A stretch of DNA of 64,000 nt. Source: Limnobaculum parvum. Lineage in GTDB: Bacteria; Pseudomonadota; Gammaproteobacteria; Enterobacterales; Enterobacteriaceae. The DNA lies in the NCBI RefSeq assembly GCF_003096015.2, contig NZ_CP029185.2, forward strand, positions 2,328,001 through 2,392,000, in the 5' to 3' direction. This document shows, piece after piece, positions 29,168-37,765 of this stretch (its first letter is position 1; the number at the start of each line of letters is the position of its first letter). Position numbers and translations under genes: made by a program. A model generated the notes under the pieces. It was not told the DNA's origin, ran no database searches, and saw only the letters and a program-made list of their open reading frames with translations.

Positions 29168-32100
29168 GTGTCACCTCCCGATCGTTCACCACAGCGGAAG
29201 AAGCACTTTTCTTTTTCTTTCTTATTACTGTGTTTTGCTCAGACCCGACCACTTTAGCCTCAACCCCTTGCGCCATCTGGCCCGATGCCCCTTTATCACC
29301 CTCCGACTGACCGCCGACCACACCCCGACCTTGAACCGACTGAGCCTCATCACTAACCGACCGGTCAGACTCAGACCCCGACCGGCTCTTCCTGCCCGTC
29401 ACCTTTTGATTGATAGCTGGCTCTACTGACTGAGACATTCCTTTTTTCTCCTTTATTATTCTTTTTTTGCCAGACCCGACCGCTTTGCCCTTTAGGCCTT
29501 GCGCTGCCTGACCTGAAGCCCCTTTTTCACTCTCCGACTGACCACCGACCACATGCCGACCGGAGGCCGACTGAGTTCCACCAACATTCGACCGGTCAGG
29601 CTCACACCCCGACCGGTTATCATTCCCCGTATCCAGCAACCCACACAGATGGGTGCCGTTGTTATCTTCCCCATCCCATAACAGTGTGTATTCATAGGTC
29701 AGTCCGCGCCGGTACAGCAGCAGATATTCCATTTCCAGCAGCCGGGCCAGATGTATCTTGAGTTGCGTATCGCCCCAGCCTAACGCGGCCCGTACATCAC
29801 GGCGGCTGAAGCGAACCTCTTCGGCCTTCAGCGCCTGATGTACTGCCGTTTCTCCTACCCAGCCCTTTAACAGCACCAGTAACCGGCGGGTTTGCGGCGG
29901 CATTTCGTCCAGCGTTCGCCCCAGCACTTCATGGGCCAGCTTATTAGCCAGTTCGATATCGCTTTTTTCCACCTCGATGTAGTCCAGCCACTGACCACGA
30001 TGCTCCACCCGCTTAACTTTCCGCTGGTACTGATGCAGCAACGCGATGCTTTGTATCAGTGTCAGATACTTCATATGGTCTCTGCGGGTGCGGGTTTTGT
30101 CTGACAGGAAGGTCAGTTGATGGGCGAACGGATTGACCACCTTCAGCGGTCGTAGTAGCCGTTGGGCGTTTTGATGCAGTTTAGTCAGCCAGCCTTTTTC
30201 ACTTTCAGCCAGCAGCCCTTCAAGGGTTTGGTTATGACGCTGAAGCGCGTGGATAGCCTGAGTTTGTTCCCGGCTCTCGTTCACCGTCAGCACAAGACAG
30301 CGGTTTAACAGTTCTTCGTCCACGTCGATGGCCGTGGTGGTAAGCATTAGCATGACCGGCCCCTGCACCTTGTACTCCCGCGTCACCAGTTCGCCGCTTT
30401 GCTCATTCTTGCCAGTTGAGGCTATCTTCAGCTCACCGTCTGACTGTAGCAGCTTCAGCGCATAAGCAGCCTGCCGAACACCCTCTTCCTCCGCTATCGC
30501 CAGTATCTTGTGCTGAAGGCTGGTTTCACCCAGATAGTAAAGGCTCTGACCGGTCATGGCCGAGTACTGGATACGCTCTTCTTCCGGCATCAGGCCGAGA
30601 ACCGCATCCATCAGACTACTTTTACCGGCTGCCGAACTGCTTTGTATCAGTACGGCCAATGGCTTATCTAACTTGCGTGAAGTCGCCGCCAGATAACCGG
30701 TCAGCAGATTGCTGCTCTCTCCCACCACACCGCACGAAGCCAGGTCATTCACCACCCGCTCAGCCAGGTCAGGGGATTTCAGCAGTTCAAGCGCCGCCGC
30801 TTCATCCTCTGCCGACATGGTTATCGCAACCACCTCACGCGCCTGCTGTGCCTCCCGCTGTTCGTCCTGCTTTTGTTCCAGCATCAACAACACCCGGCCA
30901 CATTCGCGTTTGATAACCGAAGGTTCGCATTCCAGCTCTTCCGCTGCCGTATTGATATACCCCTGCCGGTGGCGTGAGCTGTACATATCCAGAGTATCAA
31001 CGTGGAACACGCCACTGGTTTCGTCACGCACCTGTATGCTGACCTTCATCACTTCCGCAACGGTATTTTTCTGCCAGCCCCGCACCCGCCACACGCGAGG
31101 GCCACAGCGTAGCAACAACTCACCTGTTGCCGTTTGTTCGCAGGGTATAATTTCCTCAACGGACTGAGTAGCCGGTGAGGCCGGGGCGGCTAAAGAAGAA
31201 GGTTTTTCTTCCTGTCGTTCATCATTATTCGGCGTGGTTTGTAACACCGCCATCGGCCCGGTACTGTGCCCCATCCATGCAGCCTGTTGCAGCACCAGAC
31301 CCAGAGCCTTTTCAGGCGCACCGCTTTTAACCGCGAACTCGTTGGCATCCATCCCCAGCGAGAACCGTACCCGCCACGCCTCTATTCCCACTTCCAGCAG
31401 TTCAGCCGCCACCGATTCAGCCCCTTTATCTCCGGCCTCATCACGGTCGTAGGCAATGAACACTCGCTTCACCCCGTGATGCTGCAACGCCACCAGATGG
31501 TCAGCCGTAAAGCCGTTACAGCCATAGGCCGCAATGACATTTCTGAAGCCGGCACACCAGAACGTCATGGCATCGATAAGTGCTTCACACAGGATAATGT
31601 CAGTGCTGGCCTGCATCGCCGCTTCATTCCACACTCCGGCCAGCGGAGAAGATAAGTAAAGGTGCCTTGGATTGCCTTTGGTTTCTTTATAGTCAGCCTG
31701 TGTTTTACGACCGTAGAGCTGTAACACCCGCCCACGGTGCGCCACGTTGGCCGACTCAGACCAGCCCACCACCGGTATCACCACCGCAGCCTTGAAGTGG
31801 TCATGGCGCGTAAGCTGACGCAGAACGCCGAGTTCAACCAGACGGTCACGCTGAGCTTTTCCTTTATGGCTTAACCGGGAGGGTAATACCTCTGTCACAC
31901 CCTGCAACCCGGCATAGCCTAAGCGGAAGTGGCTTATCAGTTCAGGATGATTGAGGCCACGACGGATTAACCATTCCTGTGCCTCCGGCGATTCCAGTAA
32001 TTTTTGGTGATAGAAGTCGACTACCTGATTCAGCAGCGCCTGCCCGTCATCATTCAGGTCGATAAGTTTTGTCCGGGACACGGTGCTAGCCTCTTGTTCT

Positions 32101-32417
32101 GATAGTACTGGCTGGCTAAGCAGCCCGGCCGATTTTCCCAGCTCTCGCAGCCGCACCAGACCATTCAGGAAGGTCAGGTGTTCGGTTTTCATTAGCCAGT
32201 CCAGCGCCGAACCCGACGCCCCACAGCCGAAGCAGTGAAACAGGTTTTTGGACGGGGTAACCACTAACGAAGGGGTTTTCTCCTGATGGAACGGACACAG
32301 GCAGGTGTAGCTATCCTGACCGCGCTTTTTGAACTTATGCCCCTGTGACTCGGCCACTGATAGCAGGCTTAATGACTGTTTCAGTTCATTGATTTCGTGT
32401 TCGGGGATGCGGGGCAT
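29160..32417 (-). CDS. Primase-helicase (CHC2 zinc finger, TOPRIM, ATPase), element copy 1
   Basis: 1085 residues. DnaG-like CHC2 zinc finger (C41, H44, C62, C65); TOPRIM domain with E278 (LCEAL) and the DxD pair D324/D326 (AYDRDEAGD); a P-loop ATPase with SSSAAGKSS at about 593-601, like helicase loaders of mobile-element primases; a winged-helix-like part near 850-900. The C-terminal 140 residues are low-complexity and hold two similar units (VVGGQSESEKGASGQ and VVGGQSEGDKGASGQ). AGGAG precedes the ATG. It should let the excised element replicate, or prime DNA during transfer. Divergent from the XRE gene. Confidence 0.85.
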   Translation of the reverse strand: MPRIPEHEINELKQSLSLLSVAESQGHKFKKRGQDSYTCLCPFHQEKTPSLVVTPSKNLFHCFGCGASGSALDWLMKTEHLTFLNGLVRLRELGKSAGLLSQPVLSEQEASTVSRTKLIDLNDDGQALLNQVVDFYHQKLLESPEAQEWLIRRGLNHPELISHFRLGYAGLQGVTEVLPSRLSHKGKAQRDRLVELGVLRQLTRHDHFKAAVVIPVVGWSESANVAHRGRVLQLYGRKTQADYKETKGNPRHLYLSSPLAGVWNEAAMQASTDIILCEALIDAMTFWCAGFRNVIAAYGCNGFTADHLVALQHHGVKRVFIAYDRDEAGDKGAESVAAELLEVGIEAWRVRFSLGMDANEFAVKSGAPEKALGLVLQQAAWMGHSTGPMAVLQTTPNNDERQEEKPSSLAAPASPATQSVEEIIPCEQTATGELLLRCGPRVWRVRGWQKNTVAEVMKVSIQVRDETSGVFHVDTLDMYSSRHRQGYINTAAEELECEPSVIKRECGRVLLMLEQKQDEQREAQQAREVVAITMSAEDEAAALELLKSPDLAERVVNDLASCGVVGESSNLLTGYLAATSRKLDKPLAVLIQSSSAAGKSSLMDAVLGLMPEEERIQYSAMTGQSLYYLGETSLQHKILAIAEEEGVRQAAYALKLLQSDGELKIASTGKNEQSGELVTREYKVQGPVMLMLTTTAIDVDEELLNRCLVLTVNESREQTQAIHALQRHNQTLEGLLAESEKGWLTKLHQNAQRLLRPLKVVNPFAHQLTFLSDKTRTRRDHMKYLTLIQSIALLHQYQRKVKRVEHRGQWLDYIEVEKSDIELANKLAHEVLGRTLDEMPPQTRRLLVLLKGWVGETAVHQALKAEEVRFSRRDVRAALGWGDTQLKIHLARLLEMEYLLLYRRGLTYEYTLLWDGEDNNGTHLCGLLDTGNDNRSGCEPDRSNVGGTQSASGRHVVGGQSESEKGASGQAAQGLKGKAVGSGKKRIIKEKKGMSQSVEPAINQKVTGRKSRSGSESDRSVSDEAQSVQGRGVVGGQSEGDKGASGQMAQGVEAKVVGSEQNTVIRKKKKSASSAVVNDREVTHG

Positions 32418-32458
32418 AACTCAACTCCTGTAAAAACCTGTCAATAGGGTTTTGATAA

Positions 32459-32512
32459 AAATAACTCTGTTGCAGAGTACTCTATTATAGGGTATTGTCA
32501 ACTGAGTTATTT
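32459..32512. promoter_or_regulatory. Divergent operator/promoter of the element, copy 1
   Basis: Between the primase and XRE genes. Inner palindrome ACTCTGTTGCAGAGT (32464-32478), a second GAGTACTC, and outer arms AAATAACTC (32459-32467) / GAGTTATTT (32504-32512). A possible xre promoter is TTGCAG, 17 bases, TATTGT (32470-32498), which the palindrome overlaps. So the XRE protein probably represses itself and perhaps the primase-recombinase operon. Confidence 0.6.
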
Positions 32513-32530
32513 AAAACAGGGGGTATCATC

Positions 32531-32920
32531 ATGGCAACGTCAACAACCAGAATTTTACAAGCCATGAATACAAAAGATGAGCAGTTCTTTAAAGCTCTTG
32601 GCTCACGAATAGCCCAAGCCCGTAAAGAAAAGCAGTTAACACAAACACAATTAGCTGAAAAACTGGGTATTGCACAGCAGACAATGGCGCATTACGAAGG
32701 GGCAAAACTGAAAGTTTCAGTCTCACTGCTGCCTTTGTTGGCAGAGATACTCAATCTGTCCATTGATGAATTATTGGGGCTACCCAGTACACACCAGACA
32801 GCTAAAAGAGGGCCAGCTTCACGGCTGGAACAACAGATAGATGTTATTGCCCAATTACCCAGAGCAAAACAAAAATTGGTGTCAGAGATTTTAGATAACG
32901 TAATTGGCAAAACAGAGTAG
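32531..32920 (+). CDS. XRE-family transcription regulator, element copy 1
   Basis: 129 residues from the ATG at 32531 (ribosome site AGGGGG); an upstream TTG at 32495 would add 12 residues but overlaps the operator and has no site. Helix-turn-helix of the HTH_3 type at about 21-76 (RIAQARKEKQLTQTQLAEKL, GIAQQTMAHYEG). The C-terminal part (LEQQIDVIAQLPRAKQKLVS) is probably for dimerisation. Divergent to the primase-recombinase operon, the usual place of an element repressor. Confidence 0.82.
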   Translation: MATSTTRILQAMNTKDEQFFKALGSRIAQARKEKQLTQTQLAEKLGIAQQTMAHYEGAKLKVSVSLLPLLAEILNLSIDELLGLPSTHQTAKRGPASRLEQQIDVIAQLPRAKQKLVSEILDNVIGKTE

Positions 32921-32994
32921 TTAACAGTCGCGGAGCTGAAGTGCTTGCAACATTCCAGCCCCGCTAACCACAGCAACTAAACGAGGTAGTTATC

Positions 32995-33291
32995 ATGGCT
33001 AAACGCAATCATAAAGCAATACACCGGATTTCCCAAGCTGAACGCTATATCCGGGTCAATCGCAACGGGGTTTCACTACAGGGCCGCTGGCTGGCTGAGG
33101 CGGGGTTTACTCACGGTATGCCGCTAAAAGTACGGGTGATGCCCGACTGTATTGTGCTCACCGTTCAGAACACCCGTGAACTGTGGAGTTGTCTGGAGGG
33201 CTTAAGCATTCAGCCGTTTGATGCTAACGCCGCTCTCAACTGGCTGAACGGTTATCCCGGTGGATTGATGGTGACGGAGGTGGCGCAATGA
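32995..33291 (+). CDS. SymE-like protein 1, element copy 1
   Basis: 98 residues. The centre (RYIRVNRNGVSLQGRWLAEA, GFTHGMPLKVRVMPDCIVLT) fits the SymE-type toxin domain (AbrB-like swapped-hairpin fold; in E. coli SymE compacts the nucleoid or acts as an endoribonuclease, depending on the study). GAGGT precedes the ATG. It overlaps the next gene by ATGA, so both are made from one mRNA. It may be an accessory DNA-binding protein or part of a maintenance system; no antisense antitoxin RNA can be shown. Confidence 0.65.
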   Translation: MAKRNHKAIHRISQAERYIRVNRNGVSLQGRWLAEAGFTHGMPLKVRVMPDCIVLTVQNTRELWSCLEGLSIQPFDANAALNWLNGYPGGLMVTEVAQ

Positions 33292-33650
33292 AGATAGCTT
33301 TTTCCGCTGACCAAACCCTGCCTGAAGTGATTATTAGCGGCCCTGAAGCTTTGGCACAGCACGGTTTTACACCGGAGACACCGATTAAACTGCTGCTCAA
33401 ACAGGGTGCGCTGTGGGTCATTCCCGTGGACGATGAAAGCTCTTGGTTAACGCTGTGCCACTGTTCTGATGCAGAATTGGGGCTGGACGTTATTCGGGAC
33501 AACGGCGAACTCTATTTAGCCGGTGACTGGCTAACGGAGATTGGTATCACTCAGGCCAGTGATATTGATATGCTCTGTGATACGGGTGTGATTGTGCTGT
33601 TTAATCGACAGCGAATGAAGGAAAGCGTCACCGCTTATGACTGTCATTAA
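33288..33650 (+). CDS. SymE-like protein 2 (tandem domain), element copy 1
   Basis: 120 residues, two similar halves: VIISGPEALAQHGFTPETPI then KLLLKQGALWVIP, and GELYLAGDWLTEIGITQASD then MLCDTGVIVLF. Each half has the SymE pattern of a short strand, W/ALxxxGF/I, and a hydrophobic ending, so this looks like a tandem SymE-like protein. Start set by the ATGA overlap and GGAGG upstream. Function unknown; the pairing with SymE-like protein 1 suggests they act together. Confidence 0.55.
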   Translation: MKIAFSADQTLPEVIISGPEALAQHGFTPETPIKLLLKQGALWVIPVDDESSWLTLCHCSDAELGLDVIRDNGELYLAGDWLTEIGITQASDIDMLCDTGVIVLFNRQRMKESVTAYDCH

Positions 33651-33670
33651 CCGCTGACGATTAACCCTTA

Positions 33671-33702
33671 AATCCCGGTCAATTTAAACACTGGCCGGGA
33701 TT
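33671..33702 (+). terminator. Terminator after SymE-like pair, copy 1
   Basis: AATCCCGG / CCGGGATT arms with a TTATTGT tail, 20 bp after the stop. Confidence 0.68.
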
Positions 33703-33932
33703 TATTGTGTATATCAGAATGAATTATTGGTATCCTGATTGAAGCATTAGCCAACGCCTTTATTACTGAGAGATAGTATTTTTCATCCTATTAATATTGT
33801 TTCCCCTCAGCCCGTTCACTGATATTTTTCAATACAGCATCACAGATAATCACCGGTATTTTTTAGCATAAGTGCCGCTCAATAATCAGCCAAAAAACAA
33901 AGCCTATCGCCGGGTAAAACAACAAAATAATA

Positions 33933-34076
33933 GAGTCTTATTAGAGTTAATTGTGACAACATAGCCGACTCTATATAGAGTCATTCACATCTAACCTACT
34001 GATTATAAATACAAGACTCTAAACCTACTCCCAAGCAACTCTAAACCGACTCGGTGACGACTCTGTTTTGACTCTG
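33933..34076. repeat. GACTCT iteron-like array, copy 1
   Basis: About eight GACTCT/AACTCT or inverse motifs in 144 bp: 33933, 33943, the 16-bp palindrome GACTCTATATAGAGTC at 33967-33982, 34015, 34037, 34048, 34059 and 34070. The half-site ACTCT/AGAGT is the same as in the XRE operator. Candidate origin, or binding array for the XRE protein or an excision factor. Confidence 0.65.
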
Positions 34077-34171
34077 ATTTCATCTTTATTTTTATTTGAA
34101 AACTTTCTTTGCAAACTAACTCACTGAAATAGAATGACAATCAGGCAAAATGCAATTTTGCGTGGGGTGTG

Positions 34172-34227
34172 GTAACTGAACGTCAAAGAGCAGGTATAGA
34201 GGCAATACTTTTATCGGGTGGGGTTTT
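34172..34227 (-). repeat. Module junction repeat in element, copy 1
   Basis: Same unit as at 7885, slightly diverged (GCAGGTATAGAGGCAATAC), with the element array on its left and the cargo module on its right. Confidence 0.7.
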
Positions 34228-34279
34228 ATTTTTAGATTTAGGGATTTTTATATTAATAGGCGCGAAACAGGTAAACAAA

Positions 34280-34400
34280 ATATGCCACACGCAACCCAGC
34301 CCACAGCTTAAAATCAGCGGTAAATGGCTGGAAGCTTTGAGGGGTTACCACTGAACGGAGGAGGATGGTGATTGTGGCTGTAGTTAATGTCTGACGTTAA
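34280..34400 (+). pseudogene. symE remnant in element cargo, copy 1
   Basis: PSPQLKISGKWLEALRG matches the other symE remnants, then about 50 bp are missing and CGGAGGAGGATGGTGATTG resumes the end. Convergent to the EndoU immunity gene, like the remnants in the orphan array. Confidence 0.6.
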
Positions 34401-34405
34401 AACTA

Positions 34406-34437
34406 AATTCCCGGCCAGAGTTTAAAGTGACCGGGAT
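34406..34437. terminator. Hairpin in element cargo, copy 1
   Basis: Arms TTCCCGG / CCGGGAT around TTTAAAG, in the place where symE remnants elsewhere have their terminator. Confidence 0.5.
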
Positions 34438-34494
34438 TAAATAACAGGTACTTACACAAATTATTAAACTGACTCATATTTGATGGTTAATACA

Positions 34495-34520
34495 AAGCTC
34501 CCAAATTTAACTGGGAGCTT
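34495..34520. terminator. Terminator after EndoU immunity gene, copy 1
   Basis: Nine-base arms AAGCTCCCA / TGGGAGCTT, 38 bp after the immunity stop. Confidence 0.6.
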
Positions 34521-34558
34521 CTTAGTAATAAACTATGACTAATTTAGTTATATATATT

Positions 34559-34810
34559 TCATTTTTCGGGATTGATATACGTATACCTATCATCTATTTC
34601 TAAGCCAAGTTCATTTGCTATTTTAATTATCTGGCTATATTCATCTTTACTAATCACAACATCATAATCAGCAATATGGTCACATAACGTCTCAAATGCT
34701 AATACAACTTCTGAGAATTCGATATATTCAAGCGCAAAGTCAATAAGCGTAGGATCCAGTCGATTTTTTAATCCGTTACCTAATAAATTAATTTGCTTAC
34801 TTATATCCAT
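34559..34810 (-). CDS. cdiI: CdiI for EndoU toxin (MafI-like), copy 1
   Basis: 83 residues, identical to the gene at 43157. The pattern FALEYIEFSEVVLAFETLCD, HIADYDVVISKDEYSQI is that of the MafI-type immunity proteins that pair with EndoU-type MafB and CdiA tips. The gene is intact. Its toxin partner here lacks the cdiA stem, so this copy could add immunity without attack. Confidence 0.7.
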   Translation of the reverse strand: MDISKQINLLGNGLKNRLDPTLIDFALEYIEFSEVVLAFETLCDHIADYDVVISKDEYSQIIKIANELGLEIDDRYTYINPEK

Positions 34811-34824
34811 GATATTTTTTCTCT

Positions 34825-35790
34825 TTACTTAATTGGCTTTAACGCAGGTGGAATTGGTTTATCATCTGGGAATGCCGTTACGATTTTACCATTCGCTGGC
34901 TCATATACCACTCGAACACGTACCCCATCCCTAACCTCCCAAGCAACCCATCTTGCTGCTTTACCAGCATTAGTATATATACCCCCTGCTCCCGATTGAG
35001 CAAACCATTGGGTGCTAGGGGAAGTAACTATATCACCTACATTACTAACAACTCTTTCAGGGGGCCAGTTATTAGGGAAAAAGGTCTTTCCTGGTTGTCC
35101 TGGAAATAAATGCCCACCACTACCTGGCTTATCGCCATAAAGCGTATGCATTTTGGTTTCCGAAGAGAGAATATCAACATAATCTATTTTAGGTAATGGT
35201 TTATCATAAAGGAACGAATTAGCATCATATTTACTAATATGATAGTCAACATCAGTAACTTTCCCATTTGCTTTTATACTAAATTCACCCTCACCAGCTT
35301 TCCAGTTATAAGAAGGTTCTGTCGTTCCTCTTGTCGATGATGTTCCAGCTTTGGTTCCCACCTCACCCGGTTTAACCGTTATCTTCTCTGCACCACCCAG
35401 CCCCAGCCAACCCAGACCAGAACCAATCTGCTCATGGCCTTTGGCACTGGCACACTCGCCCCAGCTCATACCCATGCAGGTACCTATCCATTCTGCTGCA
35501 ACAGCACTGGTTCCATCTAGTGTATTTACCAGATCCGGATCAACCCCCATCGCTTTCAGATAAGCGTATTCTTCTGTGTTGGCTCTTCCATCAAATAATG
35601 CTTCAGCCTTAGCAGCATCATTTGAAGCCATCGCTTGGCCTAACTCTTCCAGATTGGCATTAGACCGCTGAATGGCCTCTTTCTGAACCTGCTGCTGACA
35701 AGATGCCTGACTACCGCCACCGGACAGACAGGATTTCATCATATCAGCCAGTAATTCTGGTTCACCTTTGCTCAGATAGTTATTGACCGC
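34825..35790 (-). pseudogene. M13 EndoU CdiA-CT, stemless copy
   Basis: Begins at the joint (AVNNYLSKGEPELLADMMKS) right against the left end of element copy 2 and is otherwise the same as the tip of the live CdiA. The sequence in front is element DNA with stops, so the tip is not fused to any secretion domain. An internal ATG at 35742 (MMKSCLSGGG) could in principle give a cytosolic fragment, but no clear ribosome site is seen. Confidence 0.8.
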
Positions 35791-35791
35791 A
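35771..35791. other. Middle attachment-like site between element copies
   Basis: CAGATAGTTATTGACCG then CA; identical to the site at 44369. It is at once the right end of copy 1 and the left end of copy 2. Confidence 0.75.
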
Positions 35792-36676
35792 ACAACTCAT
35801 CCCGACATGAACTTACTCTTCGAACACCACTTTTCCCTGTTTAGTCAGCTAGTTACAACCACTTTTTGCCAGTGCATTTTGATACCCGAACACTCAAGCC
35901 CAGACGCGCTTTTTTGGCCCGATAAGGCACCACCCCGGAACTGTTAAAGAGCAACCAACGCCACATCATAACAGCGGCGTTAGCCGCTGCCATTACCGGT
36001 TTTGACCTTTTTTGCTGAACCTCCCCCGTAACCTGCCAGACCAGAACCGGTGACGGTTTCGCAGCTTGCTGCGGGACTGGCGCCGGTTGACCGGGGCGCG
36101 GGGTGGTAGACCCCGCTTATAAAGCTTTAACAGGGAGGCCCCCGTGGGGGCCGGATGGGGCGAAGGCTGGTTAAACAGGGAACGAGCAACGCAGTGCGAG
36201 CCTGTTTAACCAGACGTAGCTGGGTGGGCCGGGGGTAATAAGCTGCGGAGGCCAACGGCCGACATGCCTTTAGCGTTGTTGAACTTGGCCCTTGGAGCCA
36301 ACAGGACGTTGGCGACTGCGGTGGTGGGCGTGGGTGATGCAGCCAACAGCGGCGGGAACCGGCGCGCCACTCAGCACCACGATGCCAATGAGCGGCGGCA
36401 AGCCGCACTGTGAAGCCCTGTAAGACGCGAAGCGCCCTGAGCTGAACGGCGCTGACATAATGTGTGTTAACCGTACCAGACCGTTATGGGCTGGTACGGT
36501 TAATGCCACATTATGTTGAGTGGGGGATGGCCGGGAACAGGTGTTGCAGAGTAGAACTTGGCCAAGTCCCGGACAGCCACCACGTACCGCCGCTGACACT
36601 GATGGTAGGGGGCAGTCCGTGCACAAGGATGTGCGCGGTCTGCCAACTCGGACTCAGCAGGCTCACAGAGAGCCAG
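35792..36676. other. GC-rich structured non-coding end of the element, copy 2
   Basis: Same sequence as 27194-28078; inverted repeats at 36167-36213 and 36456-36515. No gene seen. Confidence 0.5.
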
Positions 36677-37765
36677 CTAACTTTGCTCTTTTTGACTCTC
36701 CGGCAACGCCGGTGTATCACTGATATTTGGCACTACCCGCAGGTTGCCTTTCCTTACGTCTCCACACTCTGCCGGGTGCGTAGAGGTATGCACCGACTGA
36801 AGCGCCTTGATCGATACCTGAGTATAGATCTGCGTGCTGCTCACATCCGCATGACCTAACATCGCCTGTATCCAGCGCAGATCGGCACCGTTCTCCAGCA
36901 TCTGGGTTGCCATCGCATGACGGAACAGGTGACAGCTTCCCCACTGGCTTATTTCCGCCGCCCGGATATAGTGACCGATGGCGTTGGTGATTCCATTAAC
37001 CCCCAGTCCCGCCATACCATCCGCCGCCACGAACAGCTCGTTAACTTCCGGGTTGATAACCAGCTCCGAGCGGACCTTATATTTGTACTGTTCCACCCAC
37101 TTTAACGCACGTTCGCCTATCGGGATGATACGGTCCTTTTTCCCTTTGCCCTGCCGGACTATCAAGGTGCGTCTGTCGGCATTCACGCTGTACATATCCA
37201 GCATCGCCACTTCCCCACGCCGGATCCCCGTAGACCACAGTACTTCCATCAGCGCACGATCCCGCAGGCCTAACGGTGTACTGACATCAGCCTGCGCCAG
37301 CACCCGCTCTATCTCTTCCACACTCATGATGTGGCGCGGCAGGTGTTTTTCTGCCCGTGGTAACTCAAGGTCTGCTGCCGGGTTAGCCAGTATCAGATTG
37401 CCTCTCGCCATCCAACTGAACCAGCCCTTCAGCGGATCTAACGCAGTACGCTGCGTCCGGCTGCTCAGCGGTTCTCCGTTGGCCTTACGATACTGATACA
37501 GATGGCGTTGATAGCGCTCAAGCACCGGCCGGGTAATATCACCGGCATAGTGCAGGCCGTGTTCATTCGCCCACAGGATGAAGTGATACAGATGGTGGGT
37601 TTGCACCTTCAGCGTGGTTTCTGACCAGTTGCGTTCTCTGCGCCAGATAATGAACTTCAGCAGCAGCGTGTACAGGCTTTTCGGGTGATCGATTGGGCCA
37701 ACCGGTGTTCGGTACACCTGATCCACCGTCAGCAGGCTATCAACACGGGTGCGGCGCTTAACCAT
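36677..37765 (-). CDS. Tyrosine recombinase (integrase), element copy 2
   Basis: Identical protein to the one at 28079, with the full R182, H279, R282, H305, Y314 set. Being in the copy fused to the live cdiA, its activity would decide whether the EndoU tip stays. Confidence 0.88.
   Translation of the reverse strand: MVKRRTRVDSLLTVDQVYRTPVGPIDHPKSLYTLLLKFIIWRRERNWSETTLKVQTHHLYHFILWANEHGLHYAGDITRPVLERYQRHLYQYRKANGEPLSSRTQRTALDPLKGWFSWMARGNLILANPAADLELPRAEKHLPRHIMSVEEIERVLAQADVSTPLGLRDRALMEVLWSTGIRRGEVAMLDMYSVNADRRTLIVRQGKGKKDRIIPIGERALKWVEQYKYKVRSELVINPEVNELFVAADGMAGLGVNGITNAIGHYIRAAEISQWGSCHLFRHAMATQMLENGADLRWIQAMLGHADVSSTQIYTQVSIKALQSVHTSTHPAECGDVRKGNLRVVPNISDTPALPESQKEQS

Larger units (their letters stand above)
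27193..35790. mobile_element. CDI toxin-swapping integrative element, copy 1
   Basis: 8598 bp between two copies of the VNNYLS-coding core. Contents from left: 885 bp of structured non-coding DNA, tyrosine recombinase (-), primase-helicase (-), XRE operator and regulator (+), two SymE-like genes (+), GACTCT array, junction repeat, symE remnant, EndoU immunity gene (-) and EndoU toxin tip (-) up to the core. Every protein-coding gene is identical to copy 2. There are no transposase, conjugation or phage structural genes. In this copy the toxin tip has no cdiA stem and is silent. Confidence 0.8.

Noticed and set aside
28079..32417. Prophage
   Set aside because: Recombinase, primase and XRE gene are phage-like, but no structural, lysis or packaging gene exists in the 8.6-kb unit.
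32495..32530. Longer XRE start at 32495
   Set aside because: TTG lying inside the operator; the ATG at 32531 has a good ribosome site.
34169..34354. A 61-codon plus-strand gene in the element
   Set aside because: It is the end of the symE remnant read in frame with the junction repeat; not a separate gene.
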